From positions 12,056 through 76,055 of the forward strand of contig DASUGH010000183.1 of assembly GCA_036274155.1 (NCBI GenBank): DNA of 64,000 nt. The letters run 5' to 3'. A model generated the notes under the pieces. It was given only the letters and a program-made list of their open reading frames with translations. It had not been told where the DNA came from and did not search any database. This DNA is from Gp6-AA40 sp036274155 (GTDB taxonomy: Bacteria; Acidobacteriota; Vicinamibacteria; Vicinamibacterales; UBA2999). Both the position numbers and the translations under genes were made by a program. Shown here in pieces: positions 52,079 through 61,413 of the stretch (positions are counted from its first letter, which is position 1; each line of letters opens with the position of its first letter).

Positions 52079-52605
52079 GCGCCCCTTTCGATCGCTTTCA
52101 CCAGCCGCTCACGCCCCCTCGTCACATGGGACTTGACCGTGCCGAGCGGCGCCGCGAGGATCTCCGCCGCTTCCGCGTGAGAGAAGCCGCACACCAGGCA
52201 CAGCGTCACCGCGGCGCGCTGCTCGAGCGGCAACGTCTGCAGCGCCCGCCTGACCGCGAGCCGGTCTTCCATGGTCGTGGCCCCTGCAGTCTCCGTTGAC
52301 CGTTGCTCGTAATGCTCCGTATCGCGCGATCGACGTCGAACCCACGACCGTTGCGCGTCCTTCGCCTTGCGCCACGCGATACCGAACAGCCAGGATCGTA
52401 CGCTCGAGCCGCCGCGAAAGGATCGCACGTGGGTCCATGCGGCAACAAACGTCTCCTGCGCCACGTCGTCGGCGTCGGCCTCGTTTCCGAGGAGCCGCCG
52501 GAGGAAGGCCCGAACCGCCTGCTGGTGTCGATCGACGAGGCTGTTGAACGCCAGTTCCGATCCGTCGCGAACCGCAGCGACGAGGGCGCCGTCGTCGTCG
52601 CTCAT
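52075..52605 (-). CDS. ECF-family RNA polymerase sigma factor
   Basis: 176 residues from the ATG at 52603-52605. Region 2: FNSLVDRHQQAVRAFLRRLLGNEADADDVAQETFVAAWTHV; region 4: LPLEQRAAVTLCLVCGFSHAEAAEILAAPLGTVKSHVTRGRERL. The long upstream frame to 53127 is a shadow of neighbouring genes and is rejected. It overlaps the preceding membrane protein gene by four bases (ATGA) and the following one by four, so three genes are translationally coupled. Confidence 0.93.
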   Translation of the reverse strand: MSDDDGALVAAVRDGSELAFNSLVDRHQQAVRAFLRRLLGNEADADDVAQETFVAAWTHVRSFRGGSSVRSWLFGIAWRKAKDAQRSWVRRRSRDTEHYEQRSTETAGATTMEDRLAVRRALQTLPLEQRAAVTLCLVCGFSHAEAAEILAAPLGTVKSHVTRGRERLVKAIERGA

Positions 52606-53024
52606 CGAGCAGGCGCATGGTACGCGTAAACCAGCTGTGCGGCCAGGGCGGCCGCGAAGAACAGGGCACCGAGGAAGGCGCTGATCACCAGCGCACCGGC
52701 CTCGCCCGACGCGGAGAAGCGCCACCAGGCAAGGCCTGTCAATCCGATGGTGAAGATCGTATTGGCCGCCGCGTGCGCGAGATAGTTGGCTCGCGCGGAA
52801 ACGTGCGCGCCGATTCCCTCTCGCTTCCGTCCCCACCCCGACACGGCCGTGAGCGGCTGAGTGACAGAGGGCGGAGGATCCTCTCCGCGCTCGGCATAGA
52901 CGCGGAGGACGTCGAGTGCCCTCGTGCGCGTGCGGTGTTCGAACCAGGCGATCGACACCGGGATGGCGAAGCCCGTTCCGAAGATGAGGGTCAGCGCGAA
53001 GAACTTGAGAATCTCGCTTTCCAT
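52602..53024 (-). CDS. Small membrane protein of the ECF operon
   Basis: 140 residues with an N-terminal helix (LKFFALTLIFGTGFAIPVSIAW), a charged cytoplasmic middle (HRTRTRALDVLRVYAERGEDPPPSV), and two C-terminal helices (NTIFTIGLTGLAWW; ALVISAFLGALFFAAALAAQLVYAY). The middle segment (LDVLRVYAERGEDPP) is reminiscent of DUF6249-type proteins that sit beside ECF sigma factors, from memory. It overlaps the following sigma gene by four bases. Confidence 0.75.
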   Translation of the reverse strand: MESEILKFFALTLIFGTGFAIPVSIAWFEHRTRTRALDVLRVYAERGEDPPPSVTQPLTAVSGWGRKREGIGAHVSARANYLAHAAANTIFTIGLTGLAWWRFSASGEAGALVISAFLGALFFAAALAAQLVYAYHAPAR

Positions 53025-53491
53025 GCTCGAATCGTCCTCGTTCCAGCGAGTGCGATCTCAGCGCCGGGCGGACCCGGTGCTCCACCACGTCGCGTGATGC
53101 GCACGCCTTTGTAGGGCGCCTGAGCAAACCCGCCCAGGTCGACTGTGCCGGTGAATGTGTCTCCGGTTACGACGCCGGAGTAGGAGATCACAAGCGTACC
53201 GTCCGGCGTGGTTATCGATCGTTTGTACGAGAACTTGTCTCCGTCGAGGACGATGTCCGTTCCCGGCCCGGCCTCCGGCGCGCCCGCCGCAGGCGGCTCG
53301 ACGAGCTTCGCCGTGATGGCGTACCCCTTGTCGGTCTTCACGACACTGAGTGTCTCGGAAACGTCGCCGCCCGGCGTCACCGCCGTGGCGGTCCATTCGC
53401 CGAGAAAAGACTGCGCCAGCGCCGGAGTCGCGAAGACAGGCGCCGCGAGCGCAGCGCCGAAAATCAGCGCTGCCGCTTTCGTGAGCCGCAT
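52991..53491 (-). CDS. Secreted protein of unknown function
   Basis: 166 residues with a signal peptide (RLTKAAALIFGAALAAPVFATPALA-Q) and a small beta-barrel-like domain (SFLGEWTATAVTPGGDVSETLSVVKTDKGYAITAKL ... VLDGDKFSYKR ... LVISYSGVVTGDTFTGTVDLG), the kind often found as secreted lipocalin-like proteins in Acidobacteriota. The last 25 residues are Arg/Ser-rich and overlap the next gene by 34 bp, so the true end may be affected by a local frame change. First gene of the leftward ECF operon. Confidence 0.75.
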   Translation of the reverse strand: MRLTKAAALIFGAALAAPVFATPALAQSFLGEWTATAVTPGGDVSETLSVVKTDKGYAITAKLVEPPAAGAPEAGPGTDIVLDGDKFSYKRSITTPDGTLVISYSGVVTGDTFTGTVDLGGFAQAPYKGVRITRRGGAPGPPGAEIALAGTRTIRAWKARFSSSSR

Positions 53492-53673
53492 CGTTTACCT
53501 CCTTCGAGTGCCCGGGGCTGTGTTCTCAGCTATGTCGCCGCAGGGAGGGCAAACGGATGCGAGGGGTCGCCTGGGTGCGGAGCGAGAGGGAAGGTATGAC
53601 GATCACGGACGCGTCCGGGCAGGTGCCGAACGCGTCCGTCCACTAGAGAGTTCCGGAATCGCCAGAGAACCGG

Positions 53674-54630
53674 TCAGAACTTGAAGGTGACAGTGTGCAC
53701 CGTGCCGGGAGTGCCAGAGCCGACGAACAGCCGCCTGCCATCGGGGAACGTAATGAAACCATTGGCATCGGCCGTGGAGACTACCGGCCGGCGATCGAGC
53801 GCAGCGGCGAAGTCGTCTCGCTCTTCGTCGCTCAGGATGTCCTTCAGCTGTTCCAGCAGGTCGACCCGCTCGGCCGCAACACCCAGCCGGAGGCGACGCT
53901 TGTGCTGTTCGACAGCGGCCTTCGCCCGCTCGGACTCTGCGGCAGGAAGCCGGTACAGCTCGATGCGCTGTTCGAGGTTTCCTGCCGGCCTTGCCGCGGA
54001 CCTGGTGACGAACGCGCCCTGCACCCCGGGCACCACGGTGCGCATTCCCCCCGACGCGTTCGGGCTGCCCTGACGAGTGCCTGGGGATTGCGTCCCGAGG
54101 GTTGACTTGAAGTCGAGATACTGTCCCGGATTGAGCAGCGGCTTCAGCTCCTGCAGGAGATCGGCTTTCGACCTCTCCTCAACCGTCACGACGTAAGGAT
54201 TGACGACTGCAAGCACCCGCTCCTTCGTGGTGCTCGAGAGCCTGAGGTCGTCGAGCGCCCCTTCGATGTGGGCACGCGAGGTCAGGCCAATCTGATCGCC
54301 AAACGCATACCCGGTGGGCGTCGGAAATCCACGTCCGCCGGTCGTCACTGCCGGGTTGGTCGTCGCGAGCACGCTGACCTCGGCCCGGCTGAGAGCGCCA
54401 TCGCCATCTGTGTCGCCTCGCGTCACGATTGGGTGCATCCGTTCGACCAGCTCGGCCGTCGCGACGCGGCCATCCCGGTTGCGATCGAACGACATCAACC
54501 TGGCCACGACTTCGTCGGGGCTGACGCTGGCAACGAGCGTAGAAGCCCCCTGCCCCGCAACGCGATCCTGTGCCCGGACCGCCGTGCCGGACATGAGCAG
54601 CGCTATCACGACGACTACGCCAGCTCTCAT
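53674..54630 (-). CDS. Secreted EF-hand-containing protein
   Basis: 318 residues from the ATG at 54628-54630, which has GAGGAG 7 nt upstream and a signal peptide (VVVVIALLMSGTAVRA-Q). Two EF-hand loops follow at about 55-90: DRNRDGRVATAE and DTDGDGALSRAE, both with the correct Ca2+ ligand spacing. The rest contains repeated helical segments ending in LLQELKPLLNPGQYLDFKS and LLEQLKDILSDEERDDFAAAL, similar to each other and suggesting internal duplication. Function unknown; extracellular calcium binding is likely. Confidence 0.83.
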   Translation of the reverse strand: MRAGVVVVIALLMSGTAVRAQDRVAGQGASTLVASVSPDEVVARLMSFDRNRDGRVATAELVERMHPIVTRGDTDGDGALSRAEVSVLATTNPAVTTGGRGFPTPTGYAFGDQIGLTSRAHIEGALDDLRLSSTTKERVLAVVNPYVVTVEERSKADLLQELKPLLNPGQYLDFKSTLGTQSPGTRQGSPNASGGMRTVVPGVQGAFVTRSAARPAGNLEQRIELYRLPAAESERAKAAVEQHKRRLRLGVAAERVDLLEQLKDILSDEERDDFAAALDRRPVVSTADANGFITFPDGRRLFVGSGTPGTVHTVTFKF

Positions 54631-54807
54631 ACTCCTGCTCCTCTCACCGGTAACCTGCGTTCCCGTACTTTCAGCCGAGTTCAACCCGAAGATGGGCCCG
54701 GCGAATCAGGCGTCGCGGTCGTCCGATTAGACACTGGAACAGCGGTATTGGTTGTCCGCAATTGTCGTAGCGTCTCCCTTCAGGCCCCTTCAGGCGGACC
54801 GCGCAGA

Positions 54808-54829
54808 TCCGGCTCTAACTAAAGCCGGA
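54808..54829. repeat. Intergenic hairpin repeat (TCCGGCT / AGCCGGA)
   Basis: Seven-base arms TCCGGCT and AGCCGGA around CTAACTAA, in the gap between the EF-hand gene and the UvrA-like gene. It belongs to the same class of intergenic short palindromes as those at 33132 and 44019. A preceding repeat of CCCTTCAGGC (54778-54796) adds to the tract. Confidence 0.55.
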
Positions 54830-54856
54830 CGCCACGTGTTGTCCGCAGTGGCGTCG

Positions 54857-57268
<2,412 letters not shown>

Positions 57269-57344
57269 GTTCGCGCTCATAACAACAGTTCTGCTCCTCG
57301 TCCGGTGCGACGCCGAATTCCGTAGGATACTGCGTCGACGCTCG

Positions 57345-58307
57345 ATGAGACCCCGATGTATCCGCGCGCTCGCGATCGCTGCAGCCGTGCTGGCTGCAGG
57401 CACGCGCGATCGCGACCTCAGCCTTCAGGCTTTCCCGGCCCGTAGTTTCCGCGTCCAGACGGACGAGGGCACGCGTCGTGTCGCGCTCACCTTCCAGAAT
57501 CGTGTGCGGGAGTATCTGCTCCACGTTCCGGCAACGCCGAACGGAGCGCTCGTCCTGGCGTTCCATGGCGGCGGAAGCACCGCGGAACAAATGGAGCGGA
57601 TCAGCGCCCTGGATGCACTCGCCGATCGCGAGCACTTCATCGTGGCCTACCCAGAGGCTTTCGAACGTTCCTGGGCCGACGGCCGCAACGAGACGAGCGC
57701 CGAAAAACGAGGCGTCGACGACGTGGGCTTTGCGAAAGCCGTTGTCGCCGACATTGGCAGGACGCACCCTGTCGATCGCTCACGCGTGTTCGCGACCGGA
57801 CTCTCCAACGGCGCGATCCTTACCCACCGTCTCGCGTGTGAAGCGGCAGACGTCGTTGCGGCAATCGCGCCGGTCATCGGCGCGATCACCAGAACCGTCG
57901 CTGCGTCCTGTCGCCCGTCTGCGCCGGTTGCGGTAGTCGGCATTCAGGGAGTCGCCGATCCGGCAGTGTCCTTCGAAGGCGGCGGGCCGGCGGGCGAAAT
58001 GCTGTACGGCAGCCGCGCGACACAGGAGCTGTGGCGTTCGCTGAACGGTTGTTCACCAGCGCCAAATACCATGGCGCTGCCAGTCGTCTCGCAGGACGGA
58101 ACATCGGTCGAGCGCCGGACGTACGCCAACTGCCGCGCGCGCAGCGATGTTGTCTGGTACGAAATCAGGGGAGGCGGCCACCGGTGGCCGCCCCATCTCG
58201 AGGGTCAGAACGAAGCGTTCGCGCTTCGGGAAAATGGGGTCTCGTCTCAGAACCTGAACGCGAGCGAGGTCATCTGGGCGTTCTTCAGCGCCCACCCGCG
58301 CCAGTAG
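57345..58307 (+). CDS. LpqC-type secreted esterase (PHB depolymerase/feruloyl esterase family)
   Basis: 320 residues from the ATG at 57345, with a signal peptide (RALAIAAAVLAAG). Blocks of the CE1/LpqC family: ALVLAFHGGGSTAEQM (oxyanion), FIVAYPEAFERSWADGRN, nucleophile elbow ATGLSNGAILTH, acid in GVADPAVSFEGGG, and the catalytic His in GGGHRWPPH. The enzyme should cleave ester-linked polymers or feruloyl/acetyl esters outside the cell. The upstream frame to 57261 overlaps the divergent uvrA-like start and is not used. Confidence 0.9.
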   Translation: MRPRCIRALAIAAAVLAAGTRDRDLSLQAFPARSFRVQTDEGTRRVALTFQNRVREYLLHVPATPNGALVLAFHGGGSTAEQMERISALDALADREHFIVAYPEAFERSWADGRNETSAEKRGVDDVGFAKAVVADIGRTHPVDRSRVFATGLSNGAILTHRLACEAADVVAAIAPVIGAITRTVAASCRPSAPVAVVGIQGVADPAVSFEGGGPAGEMLYGSRATQELWRSLNGCSPAPNTMALPVVSQDGTSVERRTYANCRARSDVVWYEIRGGGHRWPPHLEGQNEAFALRENGVSSQNLNASEVIWAFFSAHPRQ

Positions 58308-58333
58308 CCTGCATCTAACCTGGTGAGCAGGCG

Positions 58334-59407
58334 CTATTTCATCGGTCGATACGCCAGCCGGTCGGCGAAGAACGAGCCGAGCCACAGCTCGTTGTTCACG
58401 ACCGCCGCCATCGCCGTACCGGTAAACGAGGGAGTCCGCGGTCCGCGCGCGATTTCCGTTGCGGTCATCGACTTCGGATCGATCGTCGCCACGGCATAGC
58501 CCATCGGACAGCGGATGCCTTCTTCGTTCTTGGGCCGTCCGCCGCACGCAGGCTCGTCGTCGATGAGGCCGGCCGTGATCAACCGGTTGTCCGCCGTCCA
58601 GCGCACGTTATCGGGGCCGAAGTCCTTCAGCTGCGCAAACCGCAGCGGTCCCCCACCAGGTTTGGCGCGCGAGAACGCGTACACCCGCCGCATCGTCGTC
58701 GAGGCGACGTAGAACTCGCGGTCGTCGGGCGATGTGTCGATGCCGTTATTGGCGACGAGCTCGGTGCCCTTCAACTCGACGAATGCGGGGGTGCCCGGCG
58801 TCCACTGCAGAACGATGCCGGTATTGCGCATGGCGAATGCGTCCTCGAACGTCTTGCCGGGAAGGATGAGCACCGTCGCCACGAGCGTCCCGTCTGTAAA
58901 TGCCGCCACGCTGTTCGCCGCCAGCTTCGGCGGCAGGAGCACACAGCCGACCCAGGTTGCAGAGGGAGCGGTGCTGCCAGCAGGTCCGACCGTGAGCTCG
59001 AACACTTCAACCGACTCGCGACCACCATGGTTGGTCGCGTAGACGGTGTAAGCACCGCCTGCGGGCCGCAGCGCGAGGCCGTGCAGCACGGCCTGCTTCG
59101 GATCGAGCGGCCCGGGACAGTTGCCGAAACGCGCGCGGTCGTGGCGTGCAGCGCCGGATCCAGGCGCGTAGAGCTTGCGCACGGTCTTCGACTGCGTATC
59201 CACGAGCGTCAACCCTGCGCCCGACGCCATGCCGCTGGCCAGCAGCCAATTCGTACGCGGGACGACGACCACGTCTTCTGGGTTCTGCAGACCGCAAATG
59301 AATCGAAGTCCTGCGGCCGGTGAGCAATCGGGTGCCTGCGCGACGAGCGGATGCGATGACACAAGCGCGGAAGAGACGATCAGCAAGGCGAGCAATGAGC
59401 GCTTCAT
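58334..59407 (-). CDS. Secreted paraoxonase/SMP-30-like beta-propeller protein
   Basis: 357 residues from the ATG at 59405-59407 (GGAG about 6 nt upstream), with a signal peptide (LLALLIVSSALVSSHPLVA-Q). The propeller pattern is visible: LQNPEDVVVVPRTNWLLASG, VLHGLALRPAGGAYTVYATN (His as in paraoxonases), NNGIDTSPDDREFYVAST, LKDFGPDNVRWTADNRLITAG. The Asn and Asp of the last two blocks match calcium ligands of the family. Relatives are lactonases or arylesterases, and many are uncharacterised. Its end is convergent with the LpqC-type gene. Confidence 0.82.
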   Translation of the reverse strand: MKRSLLALLIVSSALVSSHPLVAQAPDCSPAAGLRFICGLQNPEDVVVVPRTNWLLASGMASGAGLTLVDTQSKTVRKLYAPGSGAARHDRARFGNCPGPLDPKQAVLHGLALRPAGGAYTVYATNHGGRESVEVFELTVGPAGSTAPSATWVGCVLLPPKLAANSVAAFTDGTLVATVLILPGKTFEDAFAMRNTGIVLQWTPGTPAFVELKGTELVANNGIDTSPDDREFYVASTTMRRVYAFSRAKPGGGPLRFAQLKDFGPDNVRWTADNRLITAGLIDDEPACGGRPKNEEGIRCPMGYAVATIDPKSMTATEIARGPRTPSFTGTAMAAVVNNELWLGSFFADRLAYRPMK

Positions 59408-59493
59408 AACCACTCCAGACGCTACTGTATCTACCACACCAGCAATCGTTCGCGCCGATATTCGTCAAGGATGTCCGTCCGGGTGCCGATGAT

Positions 59494-59895
59494 TCACGCC
59501 GCGCCGGTGGCAATGAACGCCGCCCAGTGCTGAAGCCGGTCGAACGGCCGCGCGTCGGGAGGGAGCTGCTCGAGGTCCGATAGTTCGATTTCCAACGCCT
59601 CGAGCAGCGCCTGCTCCGCCTGGGTCAGTTCACCCTTCGCGGTCGCGCTGACGACCTCACGCTCCTTCAGGAGGAGTCGTTGCACGTCGGCACACGGGAG
59701 CGAGCGCAGCCAGCACTGCGCGTCGCGAAGGGCGCGCGCCACCGGCTGGTGCTCACGCCGATGCCGGCGGTAGAACTCGGTCATCAGCAGGGCGGTCGAG
59801 AAGTCCGATACCGCCCAGAGGGAGCTCACCACCGTAGTCGCCCCTCTCTCCAGGAATACGGCCGGAAGGCCCACGTACTCGGCTTCCAAAGGTGA
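59494..59895 (-). pseudogene. C-terminal remnant of a CHAT-domain (caspase-like) protein
   Basis: 134 codons with protein-like sequence: SPLEAEYVGLPAVFLERGATTVVSSLWAVSDFSTALLMTEFYRRHR..., the hallmark C-terminal block of CHAT peptidases. The catalytic His-Gly and Cys blocks that should precede it are missing. Upstream on this strand the frame runs into the antisense of the next gene and becomes Arg/Ser/Thr-rich nonsense. There is no start codon or ribosome-binding site at the border, so this is a truncated remnant. It ends in a proper stop. Confidence 0.72.
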
Positions 59896-59911
59896 TACGC
59901 TGCCGCACGTC

Positions 59912-61378
59912 GTGCGTCGTGTAGCTCTCCTGGCGGCGTCGATCCTTCTGCTTGCGCCCTTCCAGGCGGCTGCGGAGTGGCGCGCGCTCCGCACCGACCA
60001 CTTCCAGATCGTCGGCGACGTGTCCGCTGGACGGCTGCGCGAGGTGGCCCTGCGATTCGAACAGTTTCGCGAGGTGGTGACGCAGCTGCTTCCGGCTGCC
60101 CTGAAAGCTGGAAGCGCACCGGTCGTCGTCATCGTGTTCCCCGACACCCGGTCGTACCGGCCGTTCATGCCGGTCGCCAACGGCAAGCCGGTGCAGGTCG
60201 ACGGGTTCTTCGTAGACGGTGCCGATACCAACTACATTACGCTGAACGTCGAGGCCGGCGAGGAGGCGTTCCCGGCGATCTTCCATGAGTTCTCGCATCT
60301 GCTCCTCAGCAGCGTCTTCGACCAGGCGCCGCTCTGGTTCAATGAAGGCCTCGCCGAATACTTCAGTACCTTCCAGGTGACCGACGGCGGCCGCCGTGCG
60401 CTGGTCGGGAAGCCCAACAGCCGTCACATTGCGTTGCTGCGCGAACGCCGGCTGAAGCTGTCGCAACTGTTTGCGATCGGTCCCGGCTCGAAGGAGTACA
60501 CGCGCGAGGGCATCGAGCGCCAGCTGCTCTACGCACAGTCGTGGGCTCTGGTCCATTACGCCCGGCATGCGGAGCCGCGGCGGTTCGGGTCGCTGGAGTC
60601 GCTTGCCCGGCGGCTGGCTGACGGCGATGCCATGGATGCGAGCGTGCGCACCACGTTTGGCATGGACATCGACGCGCTCGATGCCGAAGTTCAGGCGTAC
60701 GTGCGGAGGCAGAAGTACACTCACGTCGAGCTCACCTCGGCTGACGGGGTCGTCATGCGGATCGATTCCGAGGCGGCGAGCATCGACGCCGCGGACGTCG
60801 AAGCATGGCTCGCCGATCTGCTGGCCCATCTGCAGCGCGGCCCGGAGGCGATACCGCGGCTGCAACGAGCGCTGCAGATCCGGAGCGATCAGCCACGAGC
60901 GCTGGCGACCCTTGGAATCCTGCGGGTGCGACAGGGAAACCGGCGCGAGGGGCTGTCGCTTCTCGAGAGAGCGGCGGCGGCGGGTCCGGATGTCGAATCA
61001 GTTCAGTTCGAGTACGGCTGGGCGCTGGCGACCGAAGAGCGGTTCGACGCCGTACGGGCGCAGCGTGCACAGGCGGCGTTCGAACGAGCCCTCGCCCTGC
61101 GGCCGGGCTACCCGGCGGCAATCCAGATGCTGGCGTCGGTGTATGGGCGTACCGGCGAATTCTCGAAGATGCGCGACCTGCTGGCGCCGCTCGTCAGCGC
61201 CATGCCGAACAATCAGGACGCGGCGCTGCAGTTGGCGGGCGCTCTGCTTGGCCTGGGCGACGCGTCGGCGGTTCGCGCTCTGGTCGGTCCGATTCTGGCT
61301 CGGCCCCGTGACGACGACATCCGGGAACGGGCACGGACGCTCCTGGGTCAGCTTTCCAAGCTGCAGCAGCAACCCTGA
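59912..61378 (+). CDS. Secreted gluzincin-type (DUF1570/peptidase MA-like) protein with TPR repeats
   Basis: 488 residues from a GTG, with a signal peptide (ALLAASILLLAPFQAAA-E). The peptidase-like domain (about 25-260) contains HEFSHLLLSSVF and, downstream, LWFNEGLAEYFS, the HExxH-like plus NEGLAE arrangement of gluzincin (MA clan) zinc peptidases; here the motif is HEFSH, which keeps both His and Glu. The C-terminal 200 residues form TPR repeats (PRALATLGILRVRQGNRREGLSLLERAAAAG, YPAAIQMLASVYGRTGEF). Such proteins are common in Acidobacteriota and presumably act on envelope or extracellular protein. Confidence 0.88.
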   Translation: MRRVALLAASILLLAPFQAAAEWRALRTDHFQIVGDVSAGRLREVALRFEQFREVVTQLLPAALKAGSAPVVVIVFPDTRSYRPFMPVANGKPVQVDGFFVDGADTNYITLNVEAGEEAFPAIFHEFSHLLLSSVFDQAPLWFNEGLAEYFSTFQVTDGGRRALVGKPNSRHIALLRERRLKLSQLFAIGPGSKEYTREGIERQLLYAQSWALVHYARHAEPRRFGSLESLARRLADGDAMDASVRTTFGMDIDALDAEVQAYVRRQKYTHVELTSADGVVMRIDSEAASIDAADVEAWLADLLAHLQRGPEAIPRLQRALQIRSDQPRALATLGILRVRQGNRREGLSLLERAAAAGPDVESVQFEYGWALATEERFDAVRAQRAQAAFERALALRPGYPAAIQMLASVYGRTGEFSKMRDLLAPLVSAMPNNQDAALQLAGALLGLGDASAVRALVGPILARPRDDDIRERARTLLGQLSKLQQQP

Positions 61379-61413
61379 CGCAGGTCGATTTGCGGATACG
61401 CGGCCTCTGTCGT

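Noticed and set aside
59896..60231. N-terminal 112 codons of the long minus frame containing the CHAT fragment
   Set aside because: Pure Arg/Ser/Thr shadow of the gluzincin-TPR gene; protein-like sequence begins only at about 59895.
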